This document shows positions 9,600 through 15,995 of a DNA stretch of 64,000 nucleotides, one piece after another. How positions within the stretch are numbered: the first letter of the stretch is position 1; every line of letters begins with the position of its first letter. Source of the stretch: a virus; IMG/VR virus record IMGVR_UViG_3300036823_000156, positions 19,960 to 83,959 of that record; one strand, given 5' to 3'. A program made the translations under genes and the position numbers. The notes beneath the pieces are model-generated. The model searched no databases, was not told the DNA's origin, and saw only the letters and a program-made list of their open reading frames with translations.

Positions 9600-10397
9600 A
9601 TGGTAGCGACACCGGGATTCATCCCGCACTCCAACGACAATCCCGTGGTAAAGGCGATCCAACGCACCAACACCAAGATCGACGCGGTGGCCAGCAAGAC
9701 GTTGCACTCGGTGTCGGTGGTCAACACCAACGGCGAGACCATGTTCTCGATCGTGCCCTCGGACTTCGTGGACGAGGACGGGAACCCGATCGTGTCGTTG
9801 ACGATCAACGATCCGATCTCGGGCTTCGCGATCCTGCGACAGGAACCGGCTGCCGGCCACGAGAACCCCGACGGCACCATGGAGGGCACCAACTGGTTCT
9901 GGCACATGGACGACGCGGCCGACAACCGTCTGGTGGCCACCGACGGCCTGGCCGGCAAGGGGCTGGCGCTGCCCTACTTCGACGTGTCGATGTACCGGCA
10001 GTGGACACCGACCCAGTCCGCCACGCCCAGCTCGATCGGCAACAACTACGCCACCGTGGCCGCCAGCCTGGTCGCCGGGGCGGGCCTGCAGTACCTGATG
10101 TGGGAGGGGCGCGTCGGTTACTGTTCGCACCCCTTCATCAGCGTCAACGGCATCTGGGGCAATTCGAGCGGGGGCTCCGCGGTGCCGACCTACACCCTCG
10201 TGATGGACGGCGTCACGGTCGGCTCGTGGACGGCCAGCAGCTTCGGCGTGGTCCTGCACGAGTTCGACTGCTCCGACATCATCGGCAACATCGACATCCA
10301 GACCCAGCTGTTCATGCACTCGTCGGTCAGCAGCAGCGACCAGCTGGCCTGCGCCATGCTCGGCACGCACCTACGCCAGTCGCCAGCGGCCAGCTGA
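9600..10397 (+). CDS. minor tail protein, last gene of the tail module
   Basis: A 265-residue protein whose ATG follows the previous stop by one base. It begins with a short helical region (residues 10-35) and continues as beta-rich sequence with many Trp, Gly and Ser residues, typical of a C-terminal fibre or carbohydrate-binding module. It is the last rightward gene of the tail module. Its stop at 10395-10397 abuts the stop of the convergent methyltransferase gene with no spacer, so any terminator between the two units must lie inside coding DNA. Confidence 0.55.
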   Translation: MVATPGFIPHSNDNPVVKAIQRTNTKIDAVASKTLHSVSVVNTNGETMFSIVPSDFVDEDGNPIVSLTINDPISGFAILRQEPAAGHENPDGTMEGTNWFWHMDDAADNRLVATDGLAGKGLALPYFDVSMYRQWTPTQSATPSSIGNNYATVAASLVAGAGLQYLMWEGRVGYCSHPFISVNGIWGNSSGGSAVPTYTLVMDGVTVGSWTASSFGVVLHEFDCSDIIGNIDIQTQLFMHSSVSSSDQLACAMLGTHLRQSPAAS

Positions 10398-10964
10398 TCA
10401 CAGAACCTGGGCGAACATCACACCGCGTGGCGTGGGCAGATAGATCGGTCGCAGCAATCCCTCCTGCGCCAGTCGCTCCACGTCGGGGCGCACGGGGTGC
10501 TGCGGTCCACAATCGTGGAAGCCGACGATCGCGTCATGAGCCATGCGAACACGCAACGTGCGGAACTCCTGCTGCCGTAGATGTGTCAATGAGTCGAACC
10601 AGGCGAAACCGATCGGTGGTGTTTCATCAGACAGGTTGGCGTGCAGAGAGCTCTTGTGCAGCACGGTCACCGGTAGTCCGCGCACCCGGTCGGCGGACAG
10701 CACGACGCGGTTAGCGTCAGTTTCGTAGGTGTACAGGCGCCCGTGGCCGTTGGCTCGCAGAGCATCACCGATGTACCAAGCGGTCTGCCCGAACGCCGTG
10801 CCGGTCTCCACCACCGTCTCGGGCTGCAGGGCGCGCACGAAGGCGCCAACCAGCTCGCTGACCTCGATCTCGGTCGAGTCGCTGTCGGTCGAGTGCCAGT
10901 ATTCGGGATATGGACAGTCCGGTCGGGCCGGTGTCCATCGGGATTCGGGGACGATCGTCACCAT
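10398..10964 (-). CDS. class I SAM-dependent methyltransferase
   Basis: The ATG at 10964 has GGAAGG upstream and overlaps the glycosyltransferase stop by 7 bases. The 188-residue product shows the SAM-binding glycine-rich loop 'VVETGTAFGQTA' near residue 50, an acidic end of the next strand ('YTYETD'), and 'IVGFHDCG' near residue 142, as in small O-methyltransferases related to Methyltransf_24 or sugar O-methyltransferases. Lying behind three glycosyltransferases and next to the tail genes, it probably methylates a sugar placed on virion proteins or on the cell surface. The substrate cannot be read from the sequence. Confidence 0.75.
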   Translation of the reverse strand: MVTIVPESRWTPARPDCPYPEYWHSTDSDSTEIEVSELVGAFVRALQPETVVETGTAFGQTAWYIGDALRANGHGRLYTYETDANRVVLSADRVRGLPVTVLHKSSLHANLSDETPPIGFAWFDSLTHLRQQEFRTLRVRMAHDAIVGFHDCGPQHPVRPDVERLAQEGLLRPIYLPTPRGVMFAQVL

Positions 10965-11524
10965 GTGGGCCTTCCAGAAGTGTTCTGACCATGCACGTGC
11001 CAGATCCAGGTCCGCTCGGGCAGGTGGCTGAAGCTGGCGTGCTCGTCGAGCAGGGCCAGGTAGAAGCCCCAGTCGTCGTACAGCCCGTTCGGGCCGTGTT
11101 GGAAGCCGCCGACGGCCTGAGCCATCGCGGTGTTCACCAGCGACGGGGTGGGGATGTAGGAGTATCGGCGCAGCGCCTCGGCGCTGAACGGCACGCCGAA
11201 GTGCTGGGGACTGGGGTCGGCCATCCCGCGCATCTCCGGCCACGGGTACACCACGTCGGCGCCGGTGCTCAGCATGTGCCCGTGGCACTGGGCCAGGTGC
11301 TGGGGCAGGAACTCGTCGTCGTCGTCCAGGAACGCCACGTACTTCGTGGTGACCTTGGCCAGCGCCCGATTCTTGGTGCTCGCCGCGCCCAACCTCTGCA
11401 CGTCGGTCTCGACGATGATCGCATCCGGCCGGAGATCCTGCCCCAACACGGACGCCACGGCCCGCCGCAGCAACTCGCGCCGCGGCGGGATCGTGGCAAT
11501 GCACACCGTGATGTTCGAGGTCAT
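10958..11524 (-). CDS. family 2 (GT-A) glycosyltransferase
   Basis: A 188-residue protein starting 'MTSNITVCIATIPPR', the first beta strand and nucleotide-binding region of GT2 enzymes. It has 'ASTKNRAL' near residue 48 and the metal-binding acidic run 'FLDDDDEFLP' near 65-75, matching the DXD motif. A 'DDWGFYLALL' segment near 150 matches the catalytic-base region of the family. It is shorter than most GT2 proteins, so it is a minimal GT-A domain without membrane anchor. It is in an operon with two other glycosyltransferases and a methyltransferase. Confidence 0.85.
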   Translation of the reverse strand: MTSNITVCIATIPPRRELLRRAVASVLGQDLRPDAIIVETDVQRLGAASTKNRALAKVTTKYVAFLDDDDEFLPQHLAQCHGHMLSTGADVVYPWPEMRGMADPSPQHFGVPFSAEALRRYSYIPTPSLVNTAMAQAVGGFQHGPNGLYDDWGFYLALLDEHASFSHLPERTWIWHVHGQNTSGRPTW

Positions 11525-11757
11525 ACGTTGAGATCTACGACACCGAGCATCGTGCCGATGCGGTCGCGCAAGGCGGTCGCGTCAGCCTGGCTCACCGGTA
11601 TCGGGCCCACCAGGAACTCGGCGAATTGAACGCCGAAGGTGGTGTTCGTGGTGTTCCAGGCTTCGACCTGAAAACCGCCATCGGTGTTTTCGGCGACCAC
11701 AATACTGCTCATGTGATCCATATTGATGGGCTGTCCGAACTTATCCTTTATCCACAT
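11521..11757 (-). CDS. small protein, paralogue of the upstream gene
   Basis: A 78-residue protein of unknown function. It begins 'MWIKDKFGQPINMDHM' and shares layout with the 75-residue product of the next gene upstream ('MAVWIEADD...VNMDHV'): both have Trp-Ile near the start, then an Asn-Met-Asp-His motif, a short beta-rich core, and a helix before the end. The two are probably an old tandem duplication. The DNA here is visibly less G+C-rich than its surroundings. Confidence 0.7.
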   Translation of the reverse strand: MWIKDKFGQPINMDHMSSIVVAENTDGGFQVEAWNTTNTTFGVQFAEFLVGPIPVSQADATALRDRIGTMLGVVDLNV

Positions 11758-11795
11758 TATGCGCCTCTACCTTTCGCTCTCGAATAATGTTTTTG

Positions 11796-12023
11796 TTACG
11801 GCAAGTCGTATCCGCGAACCAATGCTTGCAATGTCGCTTCTGCCACCGCCACGTCGGTATATATGTTAGGGCTTTGGTGCGTAGTGCCCGACACATCGTC
11901 GAAGAATATTCCCCAGTTCTCAGTAGTGGGAATGGTCTTGACGTATGCCTTGACGACATGATCCATATTCACGTAGGAAGAGTTGTTTGAGGTGTCATCG
12001 TCTGCTTCGATCCACACAGCCAT
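11796..12023 (-). CDS. small protein, paralogue of the downstream gene
   Basis: A 75-residue protein with the same order of features as the 78-residue neighbour: Trp-Ile near the start, 'VNMDHV' near residue 20, beta-rich middle, and a C-terminal helix ending 'LVRGYDLP'. The function is unknown. The ATG at 12023 has AGAAGGG about 15 bases upstream. It lies between two glycosyltransferases and may be a small accessory protein of that pathway, but nothing in the sequence shows this. Confidence 0.65.
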   Translation of the reverse strand: MAVWIEADDDTSNNSSYVNMDHVVKAYVKTIPTTENWGIFFDDVSGTTHQSPNIYTDVAVAEATLQALVRGYDLP

Positions 12024-12032
12024 GTGAAATAC

Positions 12033-12647
12033 TCAGCCCTTCTCATACAATTTTCTGTTGGGATTGTTTGTGCTCATGTCACGATGTTCGCCAGAATGCC
12101 ACAGATCATACGCCCAAGGAAGATTGGAAGGGTGTCGAAGAAGGCGTTCTCGGCCACCGGACAGGCGACGCAGAAAGTCAGTGTCCTCGTAGCCCCATCC
12201 TTCGTAGCGTTCGTCCATTCCTCCCAACGAATCCCACACACCGCTGCGCATGGCAACGATCCCTTGACAACTGTAATCAGAATTTTCCGGCTTAAAAGAT
12301 TTTGGATTGCTGCCAGCCAGGATGCGATTGGTATCGGCCTTGCCGTAGTAGAATACGCCACTGAAAACAAAGGACCATAATGGCCAGTCAGTTGTTCTTT
12401 CGACCGCCTGCTTGATGGCATCCACGTCGGGCAAATGATCGGCGCCCAGTTTGACGTAAACATCCCCCGTCGCCTTTTTCGCTGCGCGATTTGTTGCGCG
12501 CGAACAATTGAACGGGTGTCCGTTGTCGTCGTCCTCGCCGACGCAGATTTCGAAGGGGGTGGCTTCCCACAGCGGGTGCATGTAGTTCCAGATGCGCTCG
12601 CGCTGGCCGTGATCGGTCCGCCAGGGGATCAGGATCGAGACCTTCAT
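12033..12647 (-). CDS. GT-A fold glycosyltransferase
   Basis: This 204-residue protein begins 'MKVSILIPWRTDHGQRE', typical of the first strand of GT-A enzymes. 'SRATNRAAKKATGDVYV' near residues 49-65 and 'KLGADHLP' correspond to the nucleotide and metal site. Near residue 150 the sequence 'GMDERYEGWGYEDTDF' is the signature of the galactosyltransferase-like C-terminal domain (Glyco_transf_7C), where the Glu-Asp pair binds the acceptor. It is translated in an ATGA-coupled chain. The local DNA is relatively A+T-rich, suggesting later acquisition than its neighbours. Confidence 0.8.
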   Translation of the reverse strand: MKVSILIPWRTDHGQRERIWNYMHPLWEATPFEICVGEDDDNGHPFNCSRATNRAAKKATGDVYVKLGADHLPDVDAIKQAVERTTDWPLWSFVFSGVFYYGKADTNRILAGSNPKSFKPENSDYSCQGIVAMRSGVWDSLGGMDERYEGWGYEDTDFLRRLSGGRERLLRHPSNLPWAYDLWHSGEHRDMSTNNPNRKLYEKG

Positions 12648-12967
12648 TGGCGCAGTGCCATGGTCGAGTAGTGCAGCGCTTCGTCGGCCTTCGCGGTTTC
12701 GGAGAAAACGTTCAGGCGTCCGTCTTCGTCGAACTCGGCGGGGAAGTCCTCGGGGAATTCGCGGGCCAGCGCGGTGTACAGCTCGAAGATCCAGTCACTG
12801 TTGCCGAAGGGATGCTTGGCGCTGAACCCGTCTGTCTCGTCGAGCAGGGCACTCAGCAGCAGGACCAGGTATTCCCGGATGGTGCTGGCGCCCGCGTCGT
12901 TGCCGTGGGGGTCCATCGGGCAGGCCAACACGAGTTCGGGGGACGGGAAGATCACTGCTTCGGTCAT
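12644..12967 (-). CDS. hypothetical protein, 107 aa
   Basis: No family is recognised. The protein is acidic, with one hydrophobic helix near residues 28-42 ('REYLVLLLSALLDE') that looks amphipathic rather than membrane-spanning. It overlaps the downstream glycosyltransferase start by four bases (ATGA) and the upstream gene in the same way, so it is made together with the glycosylation enzymes. Confidence 0.7.
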   Translation of the reverse strand: MTEAVIFPSPELVLACPMDPHGNDAGASTIREYLVLLLSALLDETDGFSAKHPFGNSDWIFELYTALAREFPEDFPAEFDEDGRLNVFSETAKADEALHYSTMALRQ

Positions 12968-13149
12968 GATGCCTCCTGGGGCCAGCTGATCTGCAGGGTG
13001 GGGTTGAGGGCCAGCAATTCGTTGGCGCGATCGAACTCGGCGTCACTCACGTTGCCCAACATGTCGGAGAGCGTGTCGGTGTCGGCCAGGTTGTTCAGCT
13101 GAGTCTGCAGGTCCTCGCAGATGCGCGCCTTGATCTCGTCGTCGTTCAC
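12964..13149 (-). CDS. hypothetical small acidic protein, 61 aa
   Basis: The GTG at 13149 overlaps the stop of the upstream glycosyltransferase (GTGA), which decides the start. The product is mostly alpha-helical and acidic, for example 'DLQTQLNNLADTDTLSDML'. There is no known motif. Its place between glycosyltransferase genes suggests an accessory role, but this is only context. Confidence 0.65.
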   Translation of the reverse strand: MNDDEIKARICEDLQTQLNNLADTDTLSDMLGNVSDAEFDRANELLALNPTLQISWPQEAS

Positions 13150-14213
13150 CGGGTCTCTCCTAGCAGTACGTGGGCCCATTTCCAGGCGTTCTTCTCGTAG
13201 GTGTGCGCGCGGGCGACCGCGCGGGCGTTGGCGCCCATCGTCTCGCGCAGCTCGCGGTCGTGCACGAGGGTGGTCAGGTGGGTGGCCATCTCGCCGGGGG
13301 TGCGGAACAGCAGGCCGGTCTCGCCGTGCAGCACGAAGTCGTGGTACGGGCCGTAGTCGCTGGCTACGATCGGGATGCCCAGCGCCGCGCACTCCAGCGC
13401 CTTGATCGGCGACTTGGAGAGGTTGAACGGATGCTGGCGCAGCGGGGCGACGCACACGTCGAAGTTGATCCGGCGCAGGTAGTCCTCGACGCCGTGCACC
13501 CAGCCCAGGCCGGTGACGCGCTCGGGCGGAATGGCCCGCAGGTCGGCGGTGAAGTAGTCCGTATCGCCCATGATGTGCAGCAGGGCGCTCTGCTCGCGGT
13601 CGATCCACTGCACCAGCCGGGGCAGGTAGTGCTGCCAGTCCATGCTGTGGTTGCTGCTGCCGCCCCAGCCGACCACGGTGGCGCGACGCTTCCAGTAGCT
13701 GCGGGCCACCGAGTCGTGTTCGTCGGGGATCAGGTGCTCGTGCCGCGGTCGCCGGTGCTTCAGCAGCCACGCGGGGATGTAGTTCGGGATCACGTACACC
13801 GGGGCGTCGGTGTGCTGCCGGGCCACGTCGGCCAGGGCGCGGCGGGTCACGATCACACCGGTGGACACGGCGAGGTTGGCGTGGATGCGGCCCAGGATCG
13901 CCGAGGTGTACTCGGGGTAGGCCGGGTTGGCCCGGTCGATGCTGAACACGTCGTCGTCCATCTCGAAGAACAGCCGCTGCCCCTCGGCGGCCAGGCCCTG
14001 CCACAGTCGACTGGGCTCCTCCTCGGCGACGAACTGGCCGAGGATGGTGACGTGCTCCTTCAGGCCCGCGTCACCCCGGGCGCCGGGGTGCAGCTCGTTG
14101 GGCAGGTACCGGCTCCAGGCGCACGAGTAGCCCTGCGCGTTGAGCGCGGTCATCGGCTGCTGGACGCGGTACCAGGCTACGGCGCCGTCGTTACTGGTCC
14201 ATCCAAAGAGCAT
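13146..14213 (-). CDS. family 4 (GT-B) glycosyltransferase
   Basis: From ATG 14213 the product has 355 residues. The C-terminal half shows the GT4 donor-binding pattern: 'NLSKSPIKALECAALGIPIVASDYGPY' near residues 262-288, in which the Lys, Glu and Gly residues match the conserved EX7E-like region. This is followed by 'GETGLLF' and 'LRETMGANARAVAR', typical ends of GT4 enzymes. The N-terminal half begins with a Gly-Trp-Thr-Ser strand. It is the first enzyme of the glycosylation cluster beside the tail genes and probably uses a nucleotide sugar in the cytoplasm. Confidence 0.85.
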   Translation of the reverse strand: MLFGWTSNDGAVAWYRVQQPMTALNAQGYSCAWSRYLPNELHPGARGDAGLKEHVTILGQFVAEEEPSRLWQGLAAEGQRLFFEMDDDVFSIDRANPAYPEYTSAILGRIHANLAVSTGVIVTRRALADVARQHTDAPVYVIPNYIPAWLLKHRRPRHEHLIPDEHDSVARSYWKRRATVVGWGGSSNHSMDWQHYLPRLVQWIDREQSALLHIMGDTDYFTADLRAIPPERVTGLGWVHGVEDYLRRINFDVCVAPLRQHPFNLSKSPIKALECAALGIPIVASDYGPYHDFVLHGETGLLFRTPGEMATHLTTLVHDRELRETMGANARAVARAHTYEKNAWKWAHVLLGETR

Positions 14214-14620
14214 GCGCCGGTCCGCAGGGCCTTCTCCACGTGCCGCGGTGGCCGGATCGCCTTCACGCCCCGCGACCTCGCCAGCGCCACCAGCTCTGTC
14301 CATGTGATCGGCTTCTCCAGTCGGTCCAGGCCCGCGCGGGCCCGTGCGTGGGTGTCGGGGGTGTAAGTGTCGCTGGCCAGCTCCCGGCGGTACAGCAGAC
14401 GGGTCATCTCGCGGTGCTCGCGCACCTCGGGCAGCCACAGGGCGACGAACGCGTCCCACTGGGCGTCGTCGGGCGAGCGCACGCCGGTGGACGGCCCGAG
14501 CCGGGCGATCTCCGCCTTGTGCAGGGCGCGTGCGCGTTCGTGCGGGGTGGGGTTGTTGGCGATGTAGCGGCGGTGCGCCTCGTTGTCGAGGTGGTGGCGC
14601 CAGATGCTGAATACTCCCAT
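14177..14620 (-). CDS. hypothetical protein, 147 aa
   Basis: ATG 14620 follows a GAAAGGG sequence. The protein is helical and rich in Arg and Glu, with no known motif. It overlaps the start of the GT4 gene by 37 bases. It is the first gene of the leftward glycosylation operon, preceded by a region with an inverted repeat and a CTCTGCTAGAG site that could hold the promoter. Confidence 0.6.
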   Translation of the reverse strand: MGVFSIWRHHLDNEAHRRYIANNPTPHERARALHKAEIARLGPSTGVRSPDDAQWDAFVALWLPEVREHREMTRLLYRRELASDTYTPDTHARARAGLDRLEKPITWTELVALARSRGVKAIRPPRHVEKALRTGACSLDGPVTTAP

Positions 14621-14658
14621 GTGTCGTAGCCCTTTCGTTGGAGAGCGGTATCCGGCCG

Positions 14659-14669
14659 CTCTAGCAGAG
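14659..14669 (-). promoter_or_regulatory. CTCTGCTAGAG dyad, possible operator
   Basis: The sequence CTCTAGCAGAG (plus strand) is nearly palindromic and lies about 40 bases before the ATG at 14620. The same 11-mer, or a one-base variant, occurs at 24523, 24539 and 44250, also in front of or between minus-strand genes. It may be an operator or part of a promoter; no protein is known to bind it here. Confidence 0.3.
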
Positions 14670-14680
14670 GATGGTAACAC

Positions 14681-14727
14681 GAGAGCCCGGCCAGTGGTAG
14701 GGCTACCTCACCACTGACCGGGCTCTC
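14681..14727 (-). terminator. long hairpin between operons
   Basis: GAGAGCCCGG and CCAGTGG on one side pair with CCACTG and CCGGGCTCTC on the other, leaving a loop of about 13 bases. It lies between the end of the RuvC-like gene and the start of the glycosylation operon. The T tract is weak (TGTT). It could terminate transcription from the right or insulate the two units. Confidence 0.55.
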
Positions 14728-14805
14728 GCTACTCCGGGACCACGCTGGCCGGCACCGGTATGCGTCGTGCCAGCGGCTGCCTGCGGAGTTCTCCCCGATC
14801 GTAGC

Positions 14806-15354
14806 CTACCCGAACAGGTGCGGCCACCATTCGGCGCGTCGCTTCGGGCCCAGTCGGAGGTCGTGTGCCTTGCGCAGCCACAGAACCGAGTGCCTGTCGG
14901 CGTCGCGGGCATGACCCAGGCCGCCCTTGCGTTCGTAAAGATCAATCTCTTTGAGATAGTCGTCGGTGGCCGTGCCCATCGCCTCGCTGGGCTGCTGTCG
15001 GAACGTGTAGCGCGGGTCTCCGACGAAGTGCAGCGCGAAGTCCAGCTTGGCCGTCAGGCGGACCGGGGACAGCACTTCCTTGTCCTGGTTGAACATTCGG
15101 ATGATGAAGTCCTCGACCAGGATGCAGGCGTCGGGATACTGACGGCACAACCGAAGCATGTCCTCGGCGGCCACGTCCTCGTCCTTGCTGTCGATCTGAC
15201 CGTGGTCCCAGAACAGCGCCGTGCCGAACATGGTGGCCACCGAAGCCTTCTTGTTCAGCATGGCTTGGCGGGATACGGTCAGCACCGACCAGCCCGTCGT
15301 GCCGCCCGGGTCGAAGGCCAGCACGGTGGGGTGCTCGGCGCTGAAGTCGGGCAT
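14806..15354 (-). CDS. RuvC-like RNase H-fold nuclease / resolvase
   Basis: The 182-residue product opens with 'VLAFDPGGTTGWSV' near residues 11-24, the first strand of RuvC-type nucleases with its catalytic Asp. 'ACILVEDFII' near 80 supplies the Glu. Near residues 149-158 'HARDADRHSVLWLRK' has the His and Asp expected for the last acidic site. The family cuts Holliday junctions or other branched DNA using two metal ions. In phages such proteins resolve branches before packaging. The ATG at 15354 overlaps the stop of the upstream gene (TAATG). Confidence 0.75.
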   Translation of the reverse strand: MPDFSAEHPTVLAFDPGGTTGWSVLTVSRQAMLNKKASVATMFGTALFWDHGQIDSKDEDVAAEDMLRLCRQYPDACILVEDFIIRMFNQDKEVLSPVRLTAKLDFALHFVGDPRYTFRQQPSEAMGTATDDYLKEIDLYERKGGLGHARDADRHSVLWLRKAHDLRLGPKRRAEWWPHLFG

Positions 15355-15542
15355 TACTGCTGCTCGATGGCGATGACGTGGATCAGGTTGACGTAGTCGC
15401 CGCTGGGCAGTTCCAGGAAGCTGCACGGCGAGTCGCTCATCACGACGTGCGACACGCGGTCGTCGAAGATGCTGGATGGGTCGCCGTACCACGTGCGCTG
15501 CGTGCCGTCACTGAGCCGCAGGGTGTAGTTGGCTTCGCTCAT
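15354..15542 (-). CDS. hypothetical small protein, 62 aa
   Basis: Beginning at ATG 15542, which overlaps the upstream stop by four bases, the product is beta-rich ('YTLRLSDGTQRTWYG', 'VNLIHVIAIE') and resembles a small OB- or SH3-like domain. No family is recognised. It is coupled to the RuvC-like gene. Confidence 0.6.
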   Translation of the reverse strand: MSEANYTLRLSDGTQRTWYGDPSSIFDDRVSHVVMSDSPCSFLELPSGDYVNLIHVIAIEQQ

Positions 15543-15718
15543 TCGGGATTCCTTCTCTCCCACCGGATCATGGCTTCGGCGCGGATCGCGTCCACGTCGG
15601 GGCGATAGCAGTTGAGGAACACGGCCAGCATCTCGGCCGACCCGCGCAGGTACCCGACGGACTCAGGCGTCGAGTGATCCATCACCTCGTCCATCTTCTG
15701 ATCGATCAGACTCCACAT
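15539..15718 (-). CDS. hypothetical small protein, 59 aa
   Basis: A helical, acidic small protein starting 'MWSLIDQKMDEVMDH'. It overlaps the upstream gene by 56 bases in another frame; I chose ATG 15718 because the frame upstream of it reads as low-complexity sequence. Unknown function. Confidence 0.5.
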   Translation of the reverse strand: MWSLIDQKMDEVMDHSTPESVGYLRGSAEMLAVFLNCYRPDVDAIRAEAMIRWERRNPE

Positions 15719-15995
15719 GCTCTCCAGCAGCGTCCCGCCGTGCGCGCTGATGGAAAACGTCCCACGATGTTCCGGGGCCGTAGTTCGCGGCGAGGTAGCG
15801 GCTGGCTGCGACGACCTGCTCGGCCGGGGTGCCGGCGATTCCGGCGGCGTAGTCGATGGGGGAGGGGAGGAACTGGTAGTCCGGTTTGATCCCGCGCGCC
15901 GTCGAGGGCGCGGGGTTACTACTGCCCCACTCACTCTGCCTCCTGATGAATGCCAGTTGTTCAGGCGTTGGAGCCGACGAGATCGTCATCGTCAT
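15663..15995 (-). CDS. hypothetical protein, 110 aa
   Basis: ATG 15995 has GAAGAGG six bases upstream, inside the end of the polymerase gene. The protein contains 'TPEQLAFIRRQSEWG' and a helical middle 'AEQVVAASRYLAANYG'; the C-terminal 30 residues are low complexity. It is the gene directly after the polymerase. No function is recognised. Confidence 0.55.
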   Translation of the reverse strand: MTMTISSAPTPEQLAFIRRQSEWGSSNPAPSTARGIKPDYQFLPSPIDYAAGIAGTPAEQVVAASRYLAANYGPGTSWDVFHQRARRDAAGEHVESDRSEDGRGDGSLDA

